From NCBI RefSeq assembly GCF_026745355.1, contig NC_079209.1, positions 28,098,537-28,162,536 on the forward strand: a stretch of 64,000 nt of DNA, written 5' to 3'. A program made the translations under genes and the position numbers. Shown here piece by piece: positions 32,577 through 44,014 of the stretch (position 1 is the first letter of the stretch; each line of letters starts with the position of its first letter). The notes beneath the pieces are model-generated. The model was given only the letters and a program-made list of their open reading frames with translations. It ran no database searches and was not told where the DNA came from. The stretch is from Beta vulgaris subsp. vulgaris (taxonomy: Eukaryota > Streptophyta > Magnoliopsida > Caryophyllales > Amaranthaceae).

Positions 32577-34324
32577 AAACTTAACACATACAGTGGTTAA
32601 CTTATAACATAAATGGCATGTATAGTTAATTAGCAAATAAATCTAGTATAAGTTAATATGATTGAAATGGATGCAGTTGGCACTGTAATGGATGAGTTGA
32701 ATGAGAAGATTGAGTGAGCATAGTGACGACAAATCATCCGGTGTATATGAGGATAAAGCACCAATCTTGATCATAGGAGGGGATAAGGCCCCTGCCAGCC
32801 CGTGTCTTGATTTTCACTTATGTAGCTAAGATTGCCTTGGTGACCAAATGGATGCGCTATTTTCTTTCTCTCATTTTTTTTGGGTCTATTTTCACTCAAG
32901 CACCCATGGTCAGAATTTTTTATGCCAATCATGCATTTTTAATTATTTTAAGTTTTCCCACCAAGGGATTTGGATATATTTTCACTCAAGCACCCAGCTT
33001 GATGTGAGTTTTGACAGTGGCGACATTTTAGGATATTGGTAATAGGTTCTAGCTGCTACTTATAGAGTTTAGACATTGTTGTGATTGTTCTTAATCTCTC
33101 TTCTTAGGATGGGGTAATGTGTTAGTGGGGTAATATAGATTATATACAAAATGAACATGAATTTAGGTGGTAATAGAAGCCATGAGCTAGATACTTGGTA
33201 ATGAAAGGAGAGAGATGAAAGAGGAATATTACCTCGTGTAAATTATTCATGGGTAGTTATTATCGTTTTCTTTATTATAAGATTTTGATAAAGGCAAATT
33301 GATATTTATATTTACATATCTGTGAATTAATTTTGTGAAGTTTACTTCTTTGGTTGAATTTCTAAATTTCAAGCATCTATATTTTTATATGGTTATTTGG
33401 GCTATGTTTGGTGGTTCGTGATGATAGACTATTCTTGCTTCCTTTATATATCTCTTTTCTCTTTCTTATGATTTTTTAATTAGATTTACTTATTACACGT
33501 CGTCTATAATTAAGAATTAAGTGGATGCCATATGATAGAATATGCATAACTTGATTGCTAACCAAATGCAGCGTACTTAGTGGTTGATAATTATACACAC
33601 TATGTAGAATATATTATACATTTTGTTAGATATGTCTTTGTTTCGTTAATCAGGAGTAGCAAGCTAAAATGTAGCTCCTAAAAACCAAAAATTGTGTACT
33701 ACGATGTTAAACATCATGGAAATTTTATACTCTGATAGATTATGTACTTCTTAAACTTCATGGAAATCTTATACTTTGATTGTATTGCTGCATTGATTTT
33801 TACATTTTTTTCCTAGTGCCTACTGATTGTTTATCTAAGTTTATAGTATAGTTGTATTTTGCCTAAGCACGTATATTAGTTACTCATGTAGTATCCTATC
33901 ATGAGTTACATGTTGTGGTTTGTAGTCATTTTTAGTGGTTATAACTTTTTTTATGATTCCATAGGTACATGAAAAAGAGCAAAGTCAATGAAGAACAATT
34001 ATTATTGCAGGAATGACAAGTTTTTGATGGTGGATCTCACTTTCAAGTGCAACCTAGTTTTGGAATTAATTAGGCAATTAGCTAGTGAACTTTTTTTTTT
34101 TTTGGTGAATGAATTTTAGGTTGGAAGTTAATATTTTTTGGTGATCAAAGTTCTTTTGGGATTTTATATACTTTAGTACAATGAAGTATTCGATTTTGTA
34201 AATTGTCAATGATCGGACAATATTGAATATATCCTTGCGTCTTTATAAAATTTTATTTTATTATTCATCATCAATTAGATTTTTCTGAATTATTTTAACT
34301 TTACATCAACATCAAATTATATGT
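32577..34324. other. MULE interior, right; no gene called
   Basis: The sequence resumes the region left of the Tat element. Near 32676-32810 an exon-like stretch after TGGATGCAG gives a charged frame with SDDKSSGVYEDK, possibly a captured gene piece; I do not recognise it. The 20-base phrase TATTTTCACTCAAGCACCCA occurs twice (about 32888 and 32978). The rest is AT-rich, ending in a poly-T run near 34092. Confidence 0.3.
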
Positions 34325-34540
34325 ATGAGTTTGTCTTGTAAAGAGACCGCCTACTTTAAATTAAAATTAGACAATGGTAAGCCCAATTAAAAAGAGAATT
34401 AGCACAATAGTGACTAGGTTAATTTCTTTCGGTCTAGTTTAATCCATTTAGTGACTAGGTCTACTTTTATATTAAAATTAAACCGTCTCTTTTAATAATT
34501 TTTGTATATGTCCGTCTCTTTTAATAATTTTTGTATATGT
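34325..34540. repeat. MITE-like repeat family, copy 2, with short duplication
   Basis: About 175 bp closely match 9218-9410 (GTCTTGTAAAGAGACCGCCTACTTTAAATT... to ...TTAAACCGTCTC). At its right end GTCTCTTTTAATAATTTTTGTATATG is present twice in tandem (34484-34538), a local 29-bp duplication. Confidence 0.6.
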
Positions 34541-35567
34541 ATAGACCCATTGCAATAGACTCAGTTGCATTAGGAATAATTAATGTTGCATAAAGAGAAT
34601 GCATGGTTCAAATGATACAATAAACGCATTAATACACTAGACGGTAAAAAATGTTATGCTGCATTAGATGTAATGCAACGGTTTAGCTCTTCTTGCTTTG
34701 TTCACTTTATTGATTCATACTTTATTGATTCATATACGTGATGAATATAGCGTCTGAATTTTTTTTCTTCATATTTTTAAATAAAATCAAATTTGAAATA
34801 TTACTAATACTTTATGTTATGATATGATTCATCAAACATTTGATATGATTAATCAAATATATGACATGATTCACATGCCAACTGATATGAATATACCATA
34901 TAACTAATAATCTCTAATTAATTGTATACAATAACATGTTTACTATATTCATAGTTCACTTTGTAAGTTACAAAAGTTATCGTGAACTCGTATTAGATAA
35001 AAAAAAAAATTAAGACATGTAACTCTCAATTAACTATGGTTAAACTTCTTAACACATAACTTGTTATTAGTCTATTTGATACAAGAAGCGCACTTTAGAA
35101 TAATCATGTTTACAACTATAGTGTATCTATGTTCATATGATAATAAGGTATCAAGTATCTTGAAGATTTACCAACTATAATGTTAAGAACTATAATCATT
35201 ATATAGCATATTGTCACAAAATTATATCAATAACTGGTTGAATCTTGTCACAAATTGAGTAAATCATATCTTATATATAGTGAATCATATCACAAATTGA
35301 GGGATCTTTTTTTAAATATTCAGTGAACTACAAGTTTAGTAAATGTATCATATTACATTATGAGTAAATGTATCATACTACAAGTTTAGTAAAAAACGAT
35401 TGAATCTTATTGCAAGCGAGTGAAACATATCACATTATGAATCAAAACAAGAGTTAATTACCAACTACCATATGACAAATTAAGGGGTTCGTATAAAAAC
35501 CTTACCAAATCATATCACTTATAATTGGTTCATACGAAACCGACAAATAAGTTTAAATCTTGAAAAA
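34541..35567. other. AT-rich, no gene recognised
   Basis: It contains scattered short similarities (ATCATATCACAAATTGA, GTAAATGTATCATA repeated two or three times from 35220 to 35400), but no ORF and no clear element end. Confidence 0.3.
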
Positions 35568-35828
35568 TACTCTCTCTGTTTTTTTTTTCTTCCTCACATG
35601 AATCTTGGCACTATTCATACTTAGAGGGAATCTTCTCAATTTTTTTCAATTTCTAAGAAAAAATATAGTCATGTGGATTCTTGTTTGATTTGTCTCAATT
35701 ATTACATTATTAATATTCAATCTTTATGATATTTACTAATATATAATAAAATATATTTATGTTCAAATAGTTGCATTGGGAGATGCGCACACATGAATGT
35801 GAGAATGATAAAAAAAACATAGGGAGTA
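35568..35828. mobile_element. Stowaway-type MITE, copy A
   Basis: The element (35570-35826, 257 bp) starts CTCTCTCTGTTTTTTTTT and ends with ATAGGGAG. It is flanked by TA on both sides, the Stowaway/Tc1-mariner target duplication. It shares most of its length with copy B at 41464, including CTTGGCACTATTCATACTTAGAG. There is no coding. Confidence 0.8.
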
Positions 35829-37393
35829 AGCTACAATCTCAATATTCAAAAATAACTCTAATGACCAAAATAAATATTAAAAGACAATAAAAGCACGTAT
35901 TATTTATTACATATTAATTGGATTACTATCAAACTGCATTTCTTTTTCATGACTTAAGTGCGTAATATGAATCCTTATTTCTTTGAACGTCTTATTAATT
36001 AATTAATTAACTTCAGTAATAACATATTTGTCCTTTGACAACTTATTACTTGAATTATCATATTACTCCTTTCATGGTTTATTATTAGAATAAAGTAATA
36101 CAATGTAATGTAGTATTATTTCTTTGTTTTAGGTCTTTTTATAACAATTGGAGTAATGAGATAATGTTTCTTTGATTTAGGTCTTTTTATTACTTCATGA
36201 GATAATTAGATAATGTAGTAATATTTACTCCATTTACAATTGCATCAAGTTTTACATCCGAAAGAGCAAATTCTTGTTTGCTTGGTTTTTTGTAAGAGGA
36301 ATATTGGATTACAAATAACTCAATTTTATTAGGTACTCCTTTGGGGAAAAAAATTCGCATATACTTCTATTGTTTTCTTTTCATGATTTTACATACATTC
36401 AAACGCCAAATTCACTAACTCAAGTAGTGTTTTATTACTCCCATTTTATTTCAACAATCTCACAACAAAAACAATCTCACAACTCATAACAAACCCACAA
36501 CATTATAATTTTTAGGCAAAAGAACAATTTTTTAGGTATTTAACTAAAAATAGCAAAAGAACAAGCAAAATTGAATTACAATCAACAACAATTATATATT
36601 CATCAAAACAAACAAAAGCCCTCCTCAAAAATCATAAGAGGCATTAAATTATAGATAAATTTAGCACAACTTACTAATTACAATAAAACATGAGAAAATA
36701 TCCCTAAAAAATATGAGAAAATTAGCAACAAATAAGAACAAAAAGATGGTGTGAAGCTACCAAAGGTGGCGGAAATCAGACAACTAAGTTGAAGAACGAC
36801 GAACGGACTAACCAGTCCACAATGCAACCTGCCGGTAATCAAATCGAAGAGGGCAAGAGGCAACGGTGAGTCGTCGATAAATGAAGCGGAGGAAAGACTA
36901 ATGACAGTCCGTGATCCGAGATAAACTGAGAGAGACAGGTGAGAGTACATGTTTTGGAAATTTCAGTTTGAAAGAGCGAAAGGAAATTATCTGCACCCAT
37001 TCTTTGTTCTCTGAAATTTCGTAGCAAGAAAATAATTACAGGTTGAAAGCATTGAATTCCAATTGACATGTCATGGTGTCTGACGAACAAAGAGTTAACA
37101 AAAAATAATTACATGTCATGGATGTCTTCAGAAACCTCTGCTTCATTTCCATTAACATGGATGTCTGACGAACTCATACTTAACTTCTTCTTCTCTTTTG
37201 CCGAATTACTTGTCCAAACACTATTTTTTTTTAGTTTTCCCCTAATTTATTTGCTATAATTTAATTGCCCTCACTTAAGCTCTCAACTCTCTCCCCAAGA
37301 ACCTCCCTTTATTCTTCACAAGCTTCCAACGGGAAGATAAAAGATTGCAGTCAAAATTACTATCTTGCATTTACTTTTCAAAAACCAAAAAAA
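35829..37393. other. AT-rich, no gene recognised (MULE interior)
   Basis: Minus-strand ORFs at 36678-36950 and 36839-37090 overlap and look like no known protein. ATGTC(A)TGGTGTCTGACGAAC-like phrases repeat three times at 37065-37175. The right end of the Mutator-like element follows. Confidence 0.3.
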
Positions 37394-37457
37394 TACCCCT
37401 GGTAGGGGCAACTAACTCCCCATACCGGGTATGGAGTATACTTTCTTTGTTGGCTAC

Positions 37458-38344
37458 TAGTTAAGGTTGTTTTTATTAGGTGCACCTACGACATAGTTCA
37501 TGGTGTTGAGACCAATTTTGACTAAATTTTATTTACATATTATAATGTATTGAAAACAATTGGTGATGATTATTTGTTTAGTTTAAACAATATGTTGAAA
37601 TTGATTAACGAATGACTTAAAATATATTTGCATCTTGAGTAGAGTTTCTATTAACTCTTTAAGATTGTCATAATTTATTGATGACATATTGACATGTACA
37701 TTTCTTAACCACTATTCATATTTTCAGCGTTCTCGGCAACAATAATTGTGGTAGTAGCTTTTAGCTGTCAGAGTAAATGGTGGTTGTGTTGGTAGTTGTT
37801 ATTGGTTGGTGTGTAGCTATTAGTTGTCCAAGTAGCGGCTTAAGACATTGATTATTTTCGGTAAAAAGAAGTTGTCAAAGTAGTTGTTTACAAATAGTTA
37901 ATTAAGAATTCAAACAAAATTTTATTGTATAATTTATGCATTACTAAAAGCTATTCTAAACGGTACAAATTGTAGCTTTTTGACAAACACTACTAAAACA
38001 CTACTACTCACACCATTAATTTACCAAACATTGTTATTTTTTTATTTAGTGTTTTTACGTAGTTAAGACACTAAAAGCTACTTAAAAAGTTTGTTCCGAA
38101 CATGTCCTTTATAGATATCTCGCATTTGTATATTTTTGGAGACTATAATTATGAGAATATGCCGTTTAAGTTTAGAATAAATTTAGGCAAATTCAAGTCT
38201 AAAATATTCTAATATGTGTATTCTCTCACTCTAACCTAATACTATATCCATAGATATTTCGCAGCAACTAACTCGTTCCTTCTATTCTCATTTCTTTAAT
38301 TTCCTGTAAATCTTGAACTACAACAAACAACTATAAAAAAAACA
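37458..38344. other. No feature recognised
   Basis: AT-rich sequence outside the Mutator-like element. No ORF, repeat or element end was found. Confidence 0.3.
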
Positions 38345-38580
38345 TGCAATCTTTTCGAATGGATTAAACTAGTCACTAAGTTGATTAACTAATGTGACAA
38401 CTAAATGAATTAGAATTGGTGAAAAAAACGGCCACCAAAGAGATTAAACTAATTAATATATTCGAAAAGGTGGTCCATTTTCTTTTTAATATTTGGCTTG
38501 GGCAGCTGCTAAGTATTAAATTAAGTATGAGAGGTATCTTACAAGACCAACTGTTTTGGAGATATGATTGAAATTTTGAT
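38345..38580. repeat. MITE-like repeat family, copy 3 (inverted, diverged)
   Basis: Its complement shows the same order of blocks as copies 1 and 2: GGTCTTGTAAGATA, AATATTAAAAAGA, TTAGTTTAATC and TAGTGACTAGTTTAATCCATT. It is clearly more diverged than the other two copies are from each other. Confidence 0.45.
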
Positions 38581-39102
38581 TGACATATACTCATGCAGAC
38601 ACATGATTGTGTCTCCTCATTTAACGATGCGATGATCAAATATAACGCGGTCTTAATTGGCCCGACCCAAGGGTAGAGCAGTTCGAAAAGCCATCCAAAC
38701 ACTATTCTAAAAGTGTTATTGCTTTTTTAAAACCTAATCAATTATTCTGATAATAAACTGTTTTATTTTAACAAATAAATATTTTTCAAATATATTTTTG
38801 TAACAAAAATTGGATTTTCGGACTTAAAAGATAAAAGCAAATCGTCGAAACGCGTTTTACAAAAGAGTTGTCAAAGCGTGTCAAAAAGCAACGCAGTGCG
38901 TAGAATCCTACACCTAGGACACTCCCCTGCATGACGCGTAGTGTTGTTTCCTATCTTTTTTTAAAGTGCGTAACACGTGTACGTAGCTTATTGGGCGTGT
39001 TGCATCAGGCACACCAATGTGCGCCTGAAATGTGTGATTGTGCGTTGCACCAGGTTTTGCGCCTTGCGCACCCAACGTGTGACGCGTAGTTTCATTTTTC
39101 CT

Positions 39103-39112
39103 ATAAATAGGT
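39103..39112 (+). promoter_or_regulatory. TATA box in old LTR
   Basis: CCTATAAATAGGTC, about 900 bp before the LTR end, preceded by GC-richer sequence with repeated GTGCGC and GACGCGTAG. It is the likely core promoter of this LTR family. Confidence 0.5.
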
Positions 39113-40011
39113 CTTGATTTCCACGGTTTTCCATACTTCAACACTTTGACTTCATACACTTTTACATTACGACTATACACTTTACCAAAACCTACAAAAA
39201 CCTGTCTACAAAACTCATATTATCGAACACATACATACATCCATACACGTTCATATTTTCACGTTTCACAATTGCTCGTGTCGAAGTTGTTGTCAATCTC
39301 TCAGACTCAAGCCACAGTATAATCCTGAGGGTCCTTGAATACATTCTTTATTTTTATATAGAAGTTACTAACTATTTCTTTCCTAATATATCTTTAATAT
39401 AAAAATCGTACTTTTCAGTATATTCTAACCCTTTTCCTTCTTTTTAATTTATCTTTCATATTCATATGCACAAATGATTGTCCTATTCTATGATTTCATC
39501 ACCCCATATGTTATTTTCGCTAATCAAATACCTAAAAAACTATTAAAATATTAATCAGATAATTTAAACAACTTTCTAGGTTTTACGTAATTTGATTGTC
39601 CAATAATATATCACTAAAAATAGTCTTTTATGTGTTTTCTAAACTAACCCATATTATATTATTTTTATGGTGCTTGAAAATATTTTTTTGATTACTTTAT
39701 TGCATAAAAATTGACATCAATCGATATGAAGTAGAGGTCGGCAATTGGCGAATGTGGTTCCTAACCGTGTTCATACCCTCACCATGAACTCAATCTATGG
39801 TTCATTGACCATCTATGGAGTCAGTTGGGGAAATCTACATTGGATAAACCCCTAATTTGTTCCTACAATTTCTCATATACAATTATGCTTATGAGTCTTC
39901 ATTTAAAGACTTGTTGGGGACTTCAAAACGTTTTCAATAAAACCTTTAAAATGAGGTAGGCAATTACGCGTTCATCACGTATGTGTAGGCGAAATAAAAA
40001 CACGCCTACAA

Positions 40012-40032
40012 TTTGGCGACTCCACAGGGGAC
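40012..40032 (+). other. Primer-binding site of the old LTR element
   Basis: TTTGGCGACTCCACAGGGGA directly after the LTR matches the TGGCGACTC...GGGGA pattern of Ogre-like elements, which use an Arg tRNA primer. The orientation is therefore plus. Confidence 0.6.
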
Positions 40033-41461
40033 AATCTTAAGACAATTAATTTAAATGAGTGAGTGAAACTCGAAAAATATGATTCATACTCCTTTTATGC
40101 ATTAAAAGGACATTAAAGTTTTGCATATGCATGGCTATTGTTTAAGCCAATATAAGGACAATCTACATTGCCTCATTACCGCAGGTTCTATGCGTGAGGC
40201 TAGCTCCAGGGGGTTTGCGCTTTGTCCTTCAAAAAGCTTACTGAGCGATGGTGTTGTTCTCTTGTTCCTAACTAGAGAACTGGAGTGCGTATTATACATG
40301 GCCACCTCTTTAAGCAGATTACGAAGCATGAAATCAATTTATAAGTGATGGACCCTTTTCAGACTTAACCTAAACCGGACCATAATTTCGAACATATATA
40401 TAACTGGAATCGAGGTTGGAACTTTTGCATCCATGTTACATGGCATTTGCTTGTGATTACATATTTTTCCTATTATTAAATATTCAAATAAAATTGTCAT
40501 TGTTAAGTGTCTTACAAAAAATCGCGTCTAAAAACAAATAAAAGATCATTAATTGACCAAAACCTCGCCTAAATCTCTGAAGAACATGTCGAGGGAATAT
40601 TGCACCAAGCGCATTAAGCTACGCCTAGTGCACCACTCCCCTGCCCAACGCACGGCTGTGTGCCGCGTGCAGCAATGTTGTGTGGCACGCAGTCTTTGTA
40701 TCCCATGCTTTTTGTCGATTTAGTCATCGTGGTGGTCGATCATGTATTCGGTCCATCTACATTCGAATAAAAGCATGGTCATTCTAGGGGGTCTCACCTA
40801 ATTCCAACATAAAAATCAGTCTTTTCATGCAAGATCGAGTCTGTCCTAAAAAAGTGTATCTAGAAAATTGGTCATGGTAGAGTTAGAATTGTGATGCATG
40901 TCTATCTTGTTTCTGCTAACCAAATAATCTTCCTTATCAATTCTACCCAACCACATTCAATTAATTTTTAAAACTTACATTGTTCAAAATCAATCCTACA
41001 CCCTCTTCTAGTCTACCTTTTTCGAAAATATTTACTAATCATCATCGTACCACTTGTTCAACAAAAAAAAATTCTTTTCGAAATTAATCCATCATCTTTT
41101 CCTTATAAAAAATAAAATCAAGGGGTTCATTTCAAAAACAAATTTCGAATATTCTAATCGAAACACCTTCAATCCAATCCAAACAACCCAATCCAATTGA
41201 CTTGCATTTATTTTAGGCTCATATCACTAATGGAAAAACCTTATTGTTCACCTCGTAACAGATTTGGTTTTTACAAAACCGCATCCGAAAATCAATTAAA
41301 AAAATGGGAGGGGAAGATGGGCGGAAAATATGATTCGGTTTTCTAAAATATGATCCGGTTCACAAGACTAGATTAAAAATACAACTAAAATATGTAGATT
41401 GGTCCCAGCGATTTTCTATTTTCAATTAGGTTTATGAGTCTTTCTTTAAAGACTTGTTATC

Positions 41462-41727
41462 TACTCCCTCTGTTTTTTTTTTATCTTTCTCACTTAGAAT
41501 CTTGGCACTATTCATACTTAGAGAGAATATTCTCAATTGTTTTCAATCTATGAGAAAAACTATAGTCATGTGGGGTCTTGTTTGATTCGTCTCAATTAAT
41601 ACATTATTAATATTCAATCGTTATAATTTTTACTAATATATAATGAAAGATATTTAAGTTCAAAGAAGTACGTTGGAAGACGCGCATAAAGAAAGTGAGA
41701 ATGATAAAAAAAAAAACAGAGGGAGTA
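41462..41727. mobile_element. Stowaway-type MITE, copy B
   Basis: The element (41464-41725, 262 bp) runs from CTCCCTCTGTTTTTTTTTT to AAAAAACAGAGGGAG, an inverted repeat of about 19 bp, with TA at both sides. CTCCCTC-type ends and TA duplications define Stowaway MITEs. It splits the second LTR of the old element: without it GACTTGTT joins CTTCAAAAC as in the first LTR. Confidence 0.9.
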
Positions 41728-41808
41728 CTTCAAAACATTTTTCATAAAAACTTCACGGGTAGTCAAAGACTCGTTCGTCCCGCGTGGGCGAAATAAAGAC
41801 ACGCCTAA

Positions 41809-42218
41809 AACCCACTTTATATATTTCGGCATATAACAAAGGACACCCACCATATATATATGATCTTAGGCAGAGGGTGGTTATTTAAGGAGTTGTCCTT
41901 CAATTAATTTAATAATTAATTACTAGTAATAGAATATGATAACTTATGGAGCTTAATTAATTTAGATATTTAAGGTAGTTGCAGTGCTTTTCTTGAAACC
42001 AAGTATAATTTGTGACCCCAAATACGATTAGATGTACAACTATTTATTTTTATATTCTATAAGGTCTCATAACAAGTTAATGGGAAAGAAAAGGAAAATA
42101 ATCCTATTATTGTTTTAATAGGGATTTTTTTTCCAGTATAGGGAAACATTGGGAGAATATTATGAAGATCATTATTCTCCTATACATATCTAGTCTTTTA
42201 CTTATCTATATTAGAAGA
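41809..42218. other. No feature recognised
   Basis: AT-rich sequence between the old LTR element and the Athila-like LTR. Confidence 0.3.
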
Positions 42219-43877
42219 TGATAAGTGCGAAATTAACGCACTTAACGCACTATTTTATGTTTATTCTAATCATTTTTCTCCTCTTTCTCCCCTTTCTTCC
42301 GTCTTTCTTCTTCATTTCTTTTTCTATTTTAGTCACATGATCATATTGAGATTTTTCTAGATTTTTGAGCAACTTTGATTGGATTTCTATTACATTTACT
42401 TTCACCGTGCTTTTATCGTGTTTTTATTGTAAGTGTCACCATTTATGAGCTTGCAAGTTGCAAGAAACGACATAAAGCAAGAGTTTTGAGGACCTCATTG
42501 AAGTTATGACCACTTTGCACATTCAAAAATAGAAGAAAAAAGGAGTTATGGGCAGTAGCTGAGGTGCGCCAGCAACGTATTTTAAGGTGCGCCCCCACCA
42601 TCCACAATGGTGCGCACGCACCATCCGTTAGTTTTGGGTTCTTGATGTTAGTAGCTCTGGTGCGTCCGCACATGCCAAGGAGGTACCCCTGCACCTATCT
42701 AGTGCACTTCCACCTTTCGGCGGAAGGATCTTCATTGAGATCAGTTTGGTTGGTGCGCTCGCGCCACTCACTATGGTGCGCCCGTACGATTTATTTTCCT
42801 GAAAATATTGTAAGCCTCTGTACCACTAAAACAATGTAATTTTTTATTATTCAGGGGATGCTTTATTCTAATTTTGGAGAGATTATTCGGGTTTGATATT
42901 AGAGAGAAACACATTAGTTTTGTCTTATATTTTGGATCTATAGATTAAAGTTGTTTAATTATTTCTATACATTAAAGGTACTTTTTGTCAATCTAATTGC
43001 AAGTTTTTAGTTTTTCTTCACCCTTGTTATTTTTAGTCTCTAACTCTCGTTAGTTATAGATCTTAGAGTATTATAGTTTCATAGTTGATTATTTCTATTA
43101 TATTAATCTTCCATTAATCATGTTTAATCCTAGATTTTTTATGTTTAGATTGAATTATTAGTGAGTAGTCTCCTGTCTAGGGTTAGGGTGAATTCCTTTT
43201 TTTTAAGATTTTGATGAATTATTAATGTAATTGTGGTAATTTAATGATGATTATGCGTCGATCTTTGTGTTTTGAGGCTTTAGGATAGATATTGATCCAT
43301 TTATGCTTTGGTATTTGGATTACAAACATTCTTAATCGAATTTGGAACTCTTTTATCATCCCTATGAATCAACTCAATTTCTAGGCCGAGATATTAGGTG
43401 AAAATTAAGGGGATTCTTTTATTATGGATTTTCCGTACCAATTGAATCTCTTAATCAATTGACTAGAGACCTTTTGAGAGATGATTTAGTTGATTGATTT
43501 AGCAGTTATTCTGGAGGACTCAAGTATTTTAGAGGAAAACTAAACCTTGCATAATTGTTGCCTTTGAATCACAATTTACATTAATGATTGTTGTCCATTT
43601 TGATTCATACTATTAGCCTTGACTCTAGTGTCTTTCTTATTCATATTTTCAGCTCATATTTTATTCGCTAGTTCTTTGATAATAGTTAATTATTAGTTAT
43701 TACAAAATCATTCAAAACCCCCAAAAATCCTATAATTAAACAATTTAAACCTTTTAAAATTTTGTTCATTCTAATTTTTCTATGGATCGACCCTTGACTT
43801 GCCTTTACTACATTCTTCATAATTATTGTTTGAAACGTGATTTTTGGTGATTTAACAACACTCAAAACCTCTTATCA
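42219..43877 (+). repeat. 5' LTR of Athila-like element
   Basis: It starts TGATAAGTGCG and ends CCTCTTATCA, a 7-bp inverted repeat. It contains several GGTGCG(C/T)CCGCACC-like palindromic phrases at 42560-42790, a feature of LTRs in this group. ORFs on both strands in that GC-richer part are not genes. Confidence 0.75.
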
Positions 43878-44014
43878 AAATGGTGTTGTTGCTGGGGAGA
43901 TTTTGCTATTAATTGAAGTTTACTGAAGTTAAGTATTGCTTAGTTGTTTTTTCTTCTATTATTTTTAATTGTAGTTGTTATTTGCTAATCCTCTACTTAA
44001 CTTTGTTGTGTTAC

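Larger units (their letters stand above)
20278..37457. mobile_element. Probable Mutator-like element with nested retrotransposon
   Basis: The 10-bp TGTTGGCTAC occurs at 20278-20287 and 37448-37457. Just inside are inverted repeats of about 40 bp: 20315-20353 on the left, and the complement of 37394-37430 on the right, sharing ACCCGGTATGGG, TAGTTGCC and CTAC.AGG.GTA. Direct repeats of 9-10 bp with inverted ends fit the Mutator superfamily. The interior is a 1.1-kb left part, a later Tat retrotransposon (21389-32571) and a 4.9-kb right part. No MULE transposase is recognised, so the original element of about 6 kb would be non-autonomous. The outermost 18-27 bases of the two ends match poorly, which is a weakness of this call. 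Confidence 0.5.
38790..41808 (+). mobile_element. Old LTR pair with minimal interior (Tat/Ogre-like primer site)
   Basis: The first LTR ends at about 40010 (GTAGGCGAAATAAAAACACGCCTACA) and is followed by TTTGGCGACTCCACAGGGGA, an Ogre/Tat-type (tRNA-Arg-like) primer site. A second, diverged copy of the LTR ends at about 41808 (GGGCGAAATAAAGACACGCCTAAA). Both share the block TATGAGTCTT...TTTAAAGACTTGTT; the second is split there by Stowaway copy B. The interior of about 0.5 kb (40033-40500) has no coding I recognise. A TATA box (TATAAATAGG) lies at about 39103. The outer left boundary is approximate. Confidence 0.5.

Noticed and set aside
32807..33042. Frame with a repeated IFTQAP phrase
   Set aside because: The phrase comes from a short duplicated DNA stretch; the frames are hydrophobic and T-rich without other support.
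36678..37090. Two overlapping minus-strand ORFs of 83-90 codons
   Set aside because: They use different frames over the same DNA and have no recognisable domain; probably chance within the Mutator-like interior.
40121..40348. 75-codon ORF in the interior of the old LTR pair
   Set aside because: No gag motif, and a competing frame on the other strand; the interior is better treated as non-coding.
42443..42839. ORFs of 83-91 codons on both strands
   Set aside because: They lie within the Athila-like LTR, where repeated GGTGCG phrases keep several frames open.
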